Below, in pieces: positions 18,027-25,475 of a DNA stretch of 64,000 nucleotides. Source of the stretch: Sphingobacterium mizutaii (GTDB lineage Bacteria > Bacteroidota > Bacteroidia > Sphingobacteriales > Sphingobacteriaceae); NCBI RefSeq assembly GCF_900187125.1, contig NZ_LT906468.1, forward strand, positions 1,984,001-2,048,000, in the 5' to 3' direction. The position numbers and the translations under genes are program-made. Position 1 is the stretch's first letter. Each line of letters starts with the position of its first letter. Below the pieces are notes generated by a model that searched no databases, was not told where the DNA came from, and saw only the letters and a program-made list of their open reading frames with translations.

Positions 18027-18329
18027 ATGTCAGTCTGTTTTTTACGATTTAAGGACTTTATGGAAGCAATCCAAAATGACGGAAGGATAGGAGCAACCCA
18101 TATAGCTATATATGCGGCAATTTGGTTGTTCTGGCTAGAATGTGATAAACCTGAATCGATCTTAGTGTATGCAAGGCAAATTATGCCTATGGCTAAGATC
18201 CGGGCATCAAGTACCTATTACGGGTGTTTATCCGACTTGAATGATTTTGGTTACTTGCATTATGAACCCTCGTACAACCGAAATAAACCGAGTCGTATAA
18301 GCCTATATAAAATGGAGACGGGATTTTGA
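18027..18329 (+). CDS. Small winged-helix-like regulator of mobile elements
   Basis: This 100-residue protein contains GATHIAIYAAIWLFWLE followed by QIMPMAKIRASSTYYGCLSDLNDFGYLHYEPSYN, ending in a basic strand. The pattern is a compact winged helix in which ASSTYYGCLSDL would be the recognition helix, as in small Bacteroidota mobile-element proteins. It starts 10 bases after the previous gene and ends the tra transcript just before a strong terminator. It might regulate the operon or the ICE life cycle (inference). Confidence 0.6.
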   Translation: MSVCFLRFKDFMEAIQNDGRIGATHIAIYAAIWLFWLECDKPESILVYARQIMPMAKIRASSTYYGCLSDLNDFGYLHYEPSYNRNKPSRISLYKMETGF

Positions 18330-18351
18330 ACTAACGGGAAATTAGAAAATG

Positions 18352-18388
18352 ATGCTGCCTTGTCGATTATAGGAAGGCAGCATTTTTT
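18352..18388 (+). terminator. Rho-independent terminator of the tra operon
   Basis: A 10-bp perfect stem, ATGCTGCCTT (18352-18361) / AAGGCAGCAT (18374-18383), has a 12-base loop and is followed by six T on the + strand. It lies 23 bases downstream of the last gene of the operon. Confidence 0.88.
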
Positions 18389-18403
18389 ATGAGGAGATAG
18401 TTG

Positions 18404-18592
18404 ATGAAAGAGCCACGGAAAGGAACACCAATGAACATGGACCAGAGCGATCAGTCAAATAAGCCTTTGGAAATAGAACGCCAAAAGACCATTAGGCTGT
18501 TGGCAGATATCATCCTTCAGAACGTGCGGAGAAGGTACCTCGAAACTGATTTTGGAATATGGGGATATAAAGGACCACCGAGACGAAAATAA
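18404..18592 (+). CDS. Small hypothetical protein
   Basis: From the ATG at 18404 this is a 62-residue basic protein. It has a helical centre (EIERQKTIRLLADIILQNV) and a basic tail ending GPPRRK. I recognise no family. It lies between the tra terminator and the AbiE module, and could be a real short gene or a chance frame. Confidence 0.4.
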   Translation: MKEPRKGTPMNMDQSDQSNKPLEIERQKTIRLLADIILQNVRRRYLETDFGIWGYKGPPRRK

Positions 18593-18611
18593 TTGGTAAA
18601 TAATTTTGGTT

Positions 18612-18649
18612 AAATCGGATTTATTCCGATTTTTATGCAAATATTTAAC
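18612..18649 (+). promoter_or_regulatory. Inverted-repeat operator block upstream of abiE
   Basis: AATCGGA (18613-18619), 5 bases, then TCCGATTT (18625-18632) form a perfect inverted repeat; 9 bases later comes TATTTAAC (18642-18649). The same three blocks with the same spacing recur at 20185-20221 in front of the serine recombinase. AbiEi-type antitoxins are known to repress their own operon through inverted repeats, so this is a good operator candidate. Confidence 0.55.
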
Positions 18650-19288
18650 ATGAAAGTCGAGGATGCCTTATTGAATTACCGCGAACAGGTACTCACGCGC
18701 CAAATTCTCCTGAGTTTGATGAATGGCTATCAACGTCCCAATGACAAGATCAGCGAAATGATGAAACAGGGGAAATTGATTCCCTTAAAGAATGGACTTT
18801 ATATTCCTGGACCGGAATTGCGTATGGATCCACCTAATCAGAAATTAATTGCCAACCATCTTTGGGGTCCAAGTTATGTATCTTTGGATTCTGCACTTTC
18901 CTATTGGGGAATGATTCCAGAAAAGGTTTTTGAGGTGTTATCCTGTACCACTAAATTGGCCAAGTATTATAAAACACCTATTGGCCGTTTTCGGTATTAC
19001 CATGTTGAAGAAAGCTACTACTCTTTAGGAATTAAAAGCGTGAAGGTAACGGAAAGACAGAACGTATTGATAGCCAGCCCTGAAAAAGCACTGTTTGACC
19101 GGATCATCCTCACTTCGGGTATTTTATTGAGAAGTAAATTACAAACTGAATCATTTTTATTTGAAGATCTACGAATGGATGGTGATCAACTGTCCATGTT
19201 GGATGTGCAAATGATGGAGGAATGGTTGAAGTTCTCACCTAAAAAGAAAAGCCTTGAATGGTTAATTAGGGTCATTAAAAACAATTGA
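18650..19288 (+). CDS. AbiEi-type antitoxin / transcriptional regulator
   Basis: This 212-residue protein has an N-terminal winged-helix region (about residues 1-65: QILLSLMNGYQRPNDKISEMM, GKLIPLKNGLYIPG). The C-terminal domain has LWGPSYVSLDSALSYWGMIPE and ASPEKALFDRI. These are hallmarks of AbiEi, the antitoxin and autorepressor of AbiE type IV toxin-antitoxin systems. An ATG at 18635 would lie 2 bases after the inverted repeat, leaving no room for a ribosome site, so I chose the ATG at 18650. The partner toxin gene follows directly. The pair probably stabilises the ICE or aborts phage infection. Confidence 0.82.
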   Translation: MKVEDALLNYREQVLTRQILLSLMNGYQRPNDKISEMMKQGKLIPLKNGLYIPGPELRMDPPNQKLIANHLWGPSYVSLDSALSYWGMIPEKVFEVLSCTTKLAKYYKTPIGRFRYYHVEESYYSLGIKSVKVTERQNVLIASPEKALFDRIILTSGILLRSKLQTESFLFEDLRMDGDQLSMLDVQMMEEWLKFSPKKKSLEWLIRVIKNN

Positions 19289-19293
19289 TTATT

Positions 19294-20145
19294 ATGATAA
19301 AAGAATGGCTGGCATCCTATGAACCAAAGAATCAAGAACAGGCATTCTCTGCCCTTCGTGAGATTATGCAAGAAGTAGCCTTGGCTGGTCTTCAACGATC
19401 TGGATTTTTTGAGAAGGCGGCATTTTATGGAGGTACTGCCCTCCGTATATTCTACGGACTGGATCGTTTTTCAGAAGACTTGGATTTTTCATTGCTATCG
19501 AGTGATCCTGAGTTTTCGTTGGAACCTTATTTTAAAGGACTGGTGGAGGAGTTTGCTAATGTTGGGTTGCAAGTAAGTATCAAAGAAAAGAAAAAGACTA
19601 AAGGAACTTCGATCGATTCTGCCTTCTTAAAACCGGAAACAGTCTGGAGAGAACTGATCCTAGAAGGAATGGTGCTAGAAGCAGGCTTGAGTGCAATGGT
19701 TGGTCTCAAGATCAAATTGGAGGTGGATAGACAACCACCATTGCGTTTTCAAACCGAGGAGAAGCTTCTGATAAAACCTTTCTCTTTTTATGTAAAATGC
19801 TTTACCAAATCCAATCTATTTGCAGGAAAAATGCATGCCTTACTATTTCGTAAATGGAAAAATAGGGTGAAGGGTAGGGATTGGTATGACCTAGAGTGGT
19901 ACATCAGAAAAGGAGTTCCATTGAATCTGGATCATTTCCTAGCCAGAGCGCAAGATACAGGAAACTGGACGAATTCAACCATCGAGAAAGAAGAATTATT
20001 GGATCTTTTAAAGAAACGTATCGACTCTGTATCCATGGAGGCAGTGAAGGAGGATATTGTCAAATTTATTCCAGATAACAAAAAACTTGATATCTGGTCA
20101 AAAAAATATTTCTTGGAACTCATCGAACAACTTAAGTTTGAATGA
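19294..20145 (+). CDS. AbiEii-type nucleotidyltransferase toxin
   Basis: This 283-residue protein has the AbiEii/AbiGii nucleotidyltransferase signature: GGTALRIFYGLDRFSEDLDF, with G46-G47-T48 and the metal-binding D62-x-D64. It is followed by a lysine-rich KPFSFYVKC and NLFAGKMHALLFRKWKNRVK, then GRDWYDLEWY, all expected in this DUF1814 family. The ATG at 19294 is 5 bases after the AbiEi stop; a TTG at 19285 overlapping that gene is possible. AbiEii proteins are growth-inhibiting nucleotidyltransferases countered by AbiEi. All visible motifs look intact. Confidence 0.86.
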   Translation: MIKEWLASYEPKNQEQAFSALREIMQEVALAGLQRSGFFEKAAFYGGTALRIFYGLDRFSEDLDFSLLSSDPEFSLEPYFKGLVEEFANVGLQVSIKEKKKTKGTSIDSAFLKPETVWRELILEGMVLEAGLSAMVGLKIKLEVDRQPPLRFQTEEKLLIKPFSFYVKCFTKSNLFAGKMHALLFRKWKNRVKGRDWYDLEWYIRKGVPLNLDHFLARAQDTGNWTNSTIEKEELLDLLKKRIDSVSMEAVKEDIVKFIPDNKKLDIWSKKYFLELIEQLKFE

Positions 20146-20184
20146 TCTCCATCCTCGATAAAATATGTCAATAGAAGCATATAG

Positions 20185-20221
20185 AATCGGAATTTTTCCG
20201 ATTTAATATTGTTTATTTAAC
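20185..20221 (+). promoter_or_regulatory. Inverted-repeat operator block upstream of the serine recombinase
   Basis: AATCGGA (20185-20191), 5 bases, then TCCGATTT (20197-20204), and after 9 bases TATTTAAC (20214-20221), repeat the layout found upstream of AbiEi. The recombinase ATG is 20 bases further on. A shared operator would place the recombinase under the same regulator as abiE. Confidence 0.55.
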
Positions 20222-20241
20222 AAATCCATCCTGTTAAAATT

Positions 20242-21801
20242 ATGAAAAAAGGGATTCGATATTTAAGGTTCAGTAACTATGACCAAAGCCGTCACAGCAT
20301 CGAACGACAAGATTTTATTACCTCGCAATGGACAACTAGTGCAGATGTTGAAATAATCGATACTTTCCGGGACGAAGGTTATAGTGCCAAAACATTAGAT
20401 CGACCGGATGTAAAAGCACTATTTTCATTTATCAAAAAGAACCATCGGGAAATTGATTACCTCATTGTTTCTGAACTGACACGCTTCAGCCGAATTACAG
20501 GAGATGCGATCAACATGGTCATGAAAATCCAAAAGGAATACGGAATAAAAATCGTCAGTGCAGGTCGGGGAATGGTCTACGATGTTACCGATCACAGTTC
20601 TTACTTTATGATGGGACTGGAATTTCTTTTGGGTGATTCGGAAAACATCAAGCGGCAAAACGATATCAACTGGGGTATCTATTCCGCCAAGGCTATCAAA
20701 GGGAAATATATTCATGGTGGTGCAGCGCCTTACGGTTATGTAAAGGTGAGAAGCGAACGCGAAATGAAGTTGGTAATCGAGGAGGAGGAAGCGCAAATAA
20801 TCCGGAACATCTATGATCTATTTTTAAAGGATGTCCCCATCTATAAGATTCAGGAAATTGCCATATCCCAAGGGTTCCCGCATACAGGAAATTCTAGCAT
20901 CCATCGTATTTTAAAGAATCCGCTGTACAGTGGTTACCAAAAAGTAAAAGCATGGAAAACCAATCCTGGTGGTATGTTTCCAGTAAAAAATGCAGAACCT
21001 ATTATCGATCAATATTCTTGGAGCCGAGCTCAAGAGAAGTTCCGGAAAGAAGAACGGACAGTTGTTACTTTGCATGAGGATATCCCACTTCGAGGATTGT
21101 TACAGTGTCACTGTGGACGTTATATGACTGGTGCCGCCTCCCGTGGAAAGACAGGACAATATTATTACTATTACCGCTGCAGGCTAACCTCGAAGCATAA
21201 CAATATCAGTGCAATAAAGGCGCATGAAAAACTCCTCGATATCCTGAGGTTAATAAGTCTCCCTGAGGATCTCATTCAAGATGTTCGAACGCTGGCCACA
21301 GAGCTCTTGAACCATCAAGTTAAAGTAGAAAAACAGCGCAAAGAAAATAGAAACAAGGAACTTGCGGCAGCCGAAAAATCCTTGCGGTCGGTCGAGGAGA
21401 AATGGATCAACAATAGCATTAATCAGGAGACCTATTCCAGATGGCATAGCGATCTAACGCAAAAAATACAATCGCTAAAACTAAATGATTTTGATCTTGG
21501 AAAAGATAAAGAAAGGCTGAAAAAGATCCTGAATTCAGAGTTGAATAAGCTCTCGGATCTATCGAAGCTCTATGAATCATCAAATGTCATAGATAAGCGT
21601 ACGCTACTTTCAAGGGTGTTCAATTTGGGGCTCATCATCGATAATGGGAGCTATCGAACTCTCGAAATCAATCCTTTGTTTAATCGTAACTTGCAGAAAA
21701 TGAGTGAATTAAACTTGTTAAAAGTGACAAAAAAAGGGATTGAAATGTCTTCAATCCCCTCGGGTGGAGCCGGAGGGATTCGAATATTTGATATATCTTG
21801 A
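20242..21801 (+). CDS. Large serine recombinase (ICE integrase/excisionase candidate)
   Basis: This is a 519-residue protein. The N-terminal resolvase domain carries the nucleophile region YLRFS (S11) with SRHSIERQ, DEGYSAKTLDRPDVKAL and SELTRFSR. A recombinase domain (GAAPYGYVKV, about residue 165 on) follows, then a zinc-ribbon-like C..C segment (LLQCHCGRYMTG...YYYYRC) and a coiled coil at about 350-430. It is probably the integrase of the conjugative element. Its last codons cross the 21-bp tmRNA attachment core, so the final residues RIFDIS are encoded by the neighbouring element. Joined directly to the tmRNA they would read RTLVQT and stop, giving the same total length. Confidence 0.94.
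   Translation: MKKGIRYLRFSNYDQSRHSIERQDFITSQWTTSADVEIIDTFRDEGYSAKTLDRPDVKALFSFIKKNHREIDYLIVSELTRFSRITGDAINMVMKIQKEYGIKIVSAGRGMVYDVTDHSSYFMMGLEFLLGDSENIKRQNDINWGIYSAKAIKGKYIHGGAAPYGYVKVRSEREMKLVIEEEEAQIIRNIYDLFLKDVPIYKIQEIAISQGFPHTGNSSIHRILKNPLYSGYQKVKAWKTNPGGMFPVKNAEPIIDQYSWSRAQEKFRKEERTVVTLHEDIPLRGLLQCHCGRYMTGAASRGKTGQYYYYYRCRLTSKHNNISAIKAHEKLLDILRLISLPEDLIQDVRTLATELLNHQVKVEKQRKENRNKELAAAEKSLRSVEEKWINNSINQETYSRWHSDLTQKIQSLKLNDFDLGKDKERLKKILNSELNKLSDLSKLYESSNVIDKRTLLSRVFNLGLIIDNGSYRTLEINPLFNRNLQKMSELNLLKVTKKGIEMSSIPSGGAGGIRIFDIS
21729..21758 (-). terminator. Former tmRNA terminator inside the recombinase coding sequence
   Basis: On the minus strand, GGGATTGA (21751-21758) / TCAATCCC (21736-21743) form an 8-bp stem with a 7-base loop followed by seven T. 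It sits 5 bases beyond the tmRNA core on the side where tmRNA transcription would exit, within the last 25 codons of the recombinase gene. Confidence 0.75.
21764..21784. repeat. Attachment core, left copy (21-bp direct repeat of the tmRNA 3' end)
   Basis: These 21 bases are identical to 34684-34704 in the same orientation. They match the T-arm and acceptor 3' strand of ssrA (minus strand), ending at the discriminator base. Identity stops on both sides (21763 G against 34683 T; 21785 T against 34705 C). This marks the boundary between the two elements. Confidence 0.92.
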
Positions 21802-21832
21802 TAATTAAATATTACTAAATTTCTATAAAACA

Positions 21833-21861
21833 TTGTTTATTAGCTGTTTTTGTTATCTTTG
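21833..21861 (+). promoter_or_regulatory. Putative integrase promoter
   Basis: TTG (21833-21835), an 18-base spacer, then TATCTTTG (21854-21861) fit the Bacteroidota -33/-7 consensus (TTG and TAnnTTTG). The integrase ATG is 62 bases downstream, with the arm-type repeat lying between. Confidence 0.5.
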
Positions 21862-21893
21862 GGTATTATTAACTATAACGAGGTATCATAACT

Positions 21894-21914
21894 ATTGCTA
21901 CCTTTTTTGCTACC
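21894..21914. repeat. Arm-type integrase site, left copy
   Basis: Two TTGCTACC units separated by TTTT form a 21-bp sequence found again, identical and in the same orientation, at 34607-34627 inside the other end. Paired arm repeats near both ends of an element are the expected binding sites for the N-terminal domain of a tyrosine integrase. This copy ends 9 bases before the integrase ATG, so bound integrase could also repress its own gene. Confidence 0.65.
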
Positions 21915-21923
21915 CCTTGATTT

Positions 21924-23255
21924 ATGATTGGTACGATTAGGTTTTCTTTAAGAACAGATAAGAAATTGAAAGATGGCAGATGTCCTATTCAAATGATCTA
22001 TTCTATAGCAGGTATTAGGTCTGTTTATAACACTAAATTAACTTGTCTAGAGGCGTATTGGAATAAAGATGAACAAATGCTTCAAGTGGTAAATAAAACA
22101 GCTCTAAAAGGGTATTTCTCAAATACAATTTTAGATAAGGTCCAGATTGATGAATTTAATAATGATTTGAATTTGTTAAAAGGTAATGTTTTAAATATTG
22201 AACGTGCGTTTCATGGTAAGGAAATTTCTTCTAGTCTAGTAATTGAGCAATTAAAATTGCAATCAAATCCTAATATTGTTAAATCTGAACCTAGAAGCCT
22301 AGTATATGATTTTATCGATAGATATATACAAGAGAATCAAGCTACACGTGTAAAAGGTAGCTTAAAAGTATATGGAACGTTAAAAAAACATCTTCAAAAT
22401 TTTGAAATTTATAGAAAGAAAAAAGTGACTTTTGGAGAGATTAATTATAGCTTTTTCCAAGAGTTTCGAGCATATCTATTTCAGCTAGAAAGAAAAGTAG
22501 GGGATGAAAAAAGGCAAATGCTAAATAGTACCATTGCAAAGCAAATTAAAACGCTTAAAACATTTTTAAAATATGCTAGGTTACAAGGTATTATTGTTGA
22601 TCGCTCTTATGAAGATTTTACAGTTAAAAAAGATGAAAAAGATATCATAGCTTTAACACAAGATGAATTCGATTTACTCTACAATGCGGATTTATCAGAA
22701 AATAAAAGATTGGAGCGTATACGTGATATATTTTGTTTTTCTTGTACTACAGGATTGAGGTGGTCTGATCTTCAAAACTTGGAATGGCATAATATACGTG
22801 GTAATGAAATTATAATTACTGTACATAAAACAAGAGAAAAGTTAAGTATTCCATTATCACAAATATCTGCAGCTATATTGTATAAGTATAAGCAGCTTGA
22901 TCTTCCAACACCATTACCAAGGATTGCTGGACAAACATTTAATAAATACATTAAAGAGCTTTGTCAATTGTTGAGTTTTGACACATCTATAGAGATGGTG
23001 AGGAATAGAGGTGCTGAAAGAGTTGTGACAATTAAACAAAAATGGGAGCTTATATCTGCGCATACTGGAAGAAGGACTTTTGTAACTCTTTCACTAGAAA
23101 AAGGTATAGCTGCTGAATATATTATGCGTATTACAGGTCACAAAGACTATAAATCATTCAAACGTTATATTGATCTGACTGAAAAAAGTAAGGCTCAGGT
23201 TGTAGTCAATGCTTGGGGAAAACCTGAGCATAACTTTAGCTTAAAAATTGTTTAG
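21924..23255 (+). CDS. Tyrosine recombinase (integrase)
   Basis: This is a 443-residue protein. It has an arm-binding N-terminus with DKKLKDGRCPIQMIYSI, a SAM-like core-binding domain at about 130-230, and a catalytic domain with R279 (TTGLRWSDL), H380 and R383 (HTGRR), H406 (TGHKDYKSF) and nucleophile Y415 (KRYIDL). The full catalytic set is present. This is the Bacteroidota IntDOT/NBU-like integrase architecture. It lies 139 bases from the left attachment core, as expected for the gene that mobilised this element into ssrA. Confidence 0.95.
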   Translation: MIGTIRFSLRTDKKLKDGRCPIQMIYSIAGIRSVYNTKLTCLEAYWNKDEQMLQVVNKTALKGYFSNTILDKVQIDEFNNDLNLLKGNVLNIERAFHGKEISSSLVIEQLKLQSNPNIVKSEPRSLVYDFIDRYIQENQATRVKGSLKVYGTLKKHLQNFEIYRKKKVTFGEINYSFFQEFRAYLFQLERKVGDEKRQMLNSTIAKQIKTLKTFLKYARLQGIIVDRSYEDFTVKKDEKDIIALTQDEFDLLYNADLSENKRLERIRDIFCFSCTTGLRWSDLQNLEWHNIRGNEIIITVHKTREKLSIPLSQISAAILYKYKQLDLPTPLPRIAGQTFNKYIKELCQLLSFDTSIEMVRNRGAERVVTIKQKWELISAHTGRRTFVTLSLEKGIAAEYIMRITGHKDYKSFKRYIDLTEKSKAQVVVNAWGKPEHNFSLKIV

Positions 23256-23458
23256 TTTTCTTTATAAATTGTTCTAGTAAAATCTTAAAACAAGTTATTC
23301 ATCTTCTCGGAAGTTTTTGTTTATCTGATTTTTTTTAAATGATGCCTACCCGGTAACTTATAAAAGTTTTTAAAATCGCAAAGGAAGGTGGGGCTTTTAA
23401 GGGGGTAGCCTGTTCGTTCTCTCGATAGTTGTATAATCTTTTTTCGGCATAAGACGTA

Positions 23459-23490
23459 TTGTATACTGAGTTCTTTAAATATTATATTTG
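23459..23490 (+). promoter_or_regulatory. Putative promoter of the winged-helix regulator
   Basis: TTG (23459-23461), a 21-base spacer and TATATTTG (23483-23490) match the Bacteroidota promoter consensus. The regulator ATG is 20 bases downstream. The rest of the 255-base gap 23256-23458 shows no gene. Confidence 0.6.
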
Positions 23491-23510
23491 TATCAATAAA
23501 CTCTCTTATT

Positions 23511-23840
23511 ATGACTTATTTACGATTTGTTGAGTGTCAAAGAAAGATTATTAGGGATACTAACTTCAAAGGGATGAAAATGACTCGAAATTACCTTGAT
23601 ATTCTCTTTTTTATTTATGAGAAAAGATCTGTTACTATATCTCAGATTTCACGCGAGCTATTGCATACTAATTATATAAACACTTATCAGATTATATGTA
23701 GTATGAATAAGCTAGGTCTAATAAAATACTTTAGATTTAATGAGAATAGAGGTAAAGCCAATTGGATTTTGCTTTCCGATGAAGCCAAGGTTTATATAGC
23801 TCAAATAAGCTTTGATTATAGACTACATGATATTGATTAA
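23511..23840 (+). CDS. Winged-helix DNA-binding protein upstream of the RM operon
   Basis: This is a 109-residue protein. The central region (YLDILFFIYEKRSVTISQIS, then NTYQIICSMNKLGLIKYFR) forms a MarR/PadR-like winged helix, with a probable wing around ENRGKANWILLS. No ligand domain is present. The gene ends 82 bases before hsdM, and a clear inverted repeat lies in that gap. It is a good candidate for a controller that times restriction and modification after transfer (inference); alternatively it regulates the integrase. Confidence 0.7.
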   Translation: MTYLRFVECQRKIIRDTNFKGMKMTRNYLDILFFIYEKRSVTISQISRELLHTNYINTYQIICSMNKLGLIKYFRFNENRGKANWILLSDEAKVYIAQISFDYRLHDID

Positions 23841-23883
23841 TTTTTTAATTAGAAACTGTATTTAAATAATTAAAATGAGTATT

Positions 23884-23915
23884 TTGCAAGTAATTCATTA
23901 ACCGAATACTTGCAA
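23884..23915 (+). promoter_or_regulatory. Inverted-repeat operator in front of hsdM
   Basis: TTGCAAGTA (23884-23892) and TACTTGCAA (23907-23915) form a perfect 9-bp inverted repeat. The inner flanks ATTC and GAAT extend it imperfectly. It ends 7 bases before the hsdM ATG, so a bound protein would block transcription or translation initiation of the RM operon. Confidence 0.6.
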
Positions 23916-23922
23916 GATAAAA

Positions 23923-25473
23923 ATGTCAGAAGGTCAAAAACAACAACTGGAGCAAAAGCTTTGGGATATAGCTAATACATTAAGAGGACGTATCAATGCG
24001 GATGAATACCGTAACTACATATTAGGCTTTATATTCTTTAAATACCTGTCCGAGAAGCAACATATCTATGCAAATACGTTGTTGCAGGATGAGGTTGTGA
24101 AAGAATATACGGATGTAAAGGATAGTGAAACTTTAGAAGCGATTAGAGAAGAATCATTGGCTCAGTTGGGGTATTATCTAGCACCTGAACAACTGTTTGA
24201 TGTCATAGCTAAAAAAGGTGGAAACGCTTTCATCATTGAAGAATTAGAAGCTACACTCAACTATATCGAGCAGTCTACTATGGGGACTGATTCGGAAGAA
24301 GACTTCAATGGTCTATTCCAGGATGTAGATTTGGCTTCCTCAAAATTGGGAAAAACTCCTGATAAGCGTAATGAAGTTATTGTCGAGATATTAGGGAAGC
24401 TGAATGAAATAGATTTCAAACTTCAAGATATCGAATCGGATGTATTGGGAGATGCGTATGAATATTTGATATCAAACTTTGCTGCAGGCGCAGGGAAATC
24501 TGCAGGCGAATTCTATACACCACAACAAGTATCTACCATATTGGCTAAGTTGGTATCACTTGGCAAGGATAAATTGCGCTCTGTGTATGATCCAACATGT
24601 GGCTCTGGTTCTTTATTACTACGTGTAGCAAGAGAATGTAAGGTTGCGGACTTCTATGGTCAGGAATTAAATCCAACGACCTATAATCTCGCGCGAATGA
24701 ATATGATATTGCATGACTTGCATTTCTCACGCTTTAATATTGAACAAGATGATACTTTAGAAAGTCCTCATCATCTCGAAAATCGTTTTGAGGCTATAGT
24801 TGCCAATCCGCCGTTTTCAGCACACTGGAAAGGTGATGCTAATCCATTGAATAATCAGGATGTACGCTTTGCGCAATATGGAAAGTTAGCGCCTAAGACT
24901 AAGGCGGATTTTGCTTTCTTGCAACATATGTACTATCAGTTAGCTGATAATGGTACAGTAGCTTCGGTATTTCCTCATGGTGTATTATTCCGTGGTGCAG
25001 CTGAGGGAGTTATCCGTGAGTATTTCATCAAAGAGCTAAATGCGATAGATGCAATTATAGGTCTACCGGCTAATATTTTCTATGGCACATCGATTCCTAC
25101 ATGTATCGTGGTATTGAAGAAATGTCGTAAAGCAGATGATAATATCGTATTTATTGATGCGAGTGGAGAAGGGAATTATATTAAAGATGGCACGCAAAAC
25201 AAACTTTGTACGGAAGATGTAGAACGAATTGTGTCGGCTTATGCAAACAGAGAGGAAATAGATAAATATTGTAATATCGCTACACTAGCCGAAATAGCTG
25301 AAAACGACTACAACCTAAATATACCTCGCTATGTAGATACATTCGAAGAGGAGGAAGCTATAGATGTAGAGGCTGTATCAGTACGTCTGCAAGCGATTAA
25401 TTCAGAACTAGTAGATGTAGACGAGAAGCTAGCTAAATTTTGTAATGAGTTGAATATCCCTACACCTTTTTAA
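23923..25473 (+). CDS. hsdM: Type I restriction-modification N6-adenine methyltransferase (HsdM)
   Basis: This is a 516-residue protein. The N-terminal HsdM helical domain (KLWDIANTLRGRINADEYRN) is followed by the SAM-binding motif DPTCGSGSLLL at about residue 223 and the catalytic NPPF at 295-298 (IVANPPFSAHW). It methylates adenine in the bipartite site chosen by HsdS and forms M2S1 or R2M2S1 complexes. Length and motifs are complete. The hsdS gene starts 2 bases after its stop, so the pair is translationally close. It opens a six-gene co-directional operon. Confidence 0.97.
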   Translation: MSEGQKQQLEQKLWDIANTLRGRINADEYRNYILGFIFFKYLSEKQHIYANTLLQDEVVKEYTDVKDSETLEAIREESLAQLGYYLAPEQLFDVIAKKGGNAFIIEELEATLNYIEQSTMGTDSEEDFNGLFQDVDLASSKLGKTPDKRNEVIVEILGKLNEIDFKLQDIESDVLGDAYEYLISNFAAGAGKSAGEFYTPQQVSTILAKLVSLGKDKLRSVYDPTCGSGSLLLRVARECKVADFYGQELNPTTYNLARMNMILHDLHFSRFNIEQDDTLESPHHLENRFEAIVANPPFSAHWKGDANPLNNQDVRFAQYGKLAPKTKADFAFLQHMYYQLADNGTVASVFPHGVLFRGAAEGVIREYFIKELNAIDAIIGLPANIFYGTSIPTCIVVLKKCRKADDNIVFIDASGEGNYIKDGTQNKLCTEDVERIVSAYANREEIDKYCNIATLAEIAENDYNLNIPRYVDTFEEEEAIDVEAVSVRLQAINSELVDVDEKLAKFCNELNIPTPF

Positions 25474-25475
25474 GC

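Larger units (their letters stand above)
1..21784. mobile_element. Right part of a CTnDOT-type conjugative element at ssrA
   Basis: The tra operon, AbiE pair, RadC-like protein and serine recombinase form the right-hand portion of an ICE whose right end is the tmRNA core at 21764-21784. The left boundary and the relaxase region lie outside the window, so membership of the leftmost genes (SusD, DUF6520) is assumed. Base composition is higher in GC than the adjoining element. An insertion by serine recombination at the tmRNA 3' end is inferred from the recombinase gene ending in the core. Confidence 0.72.
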
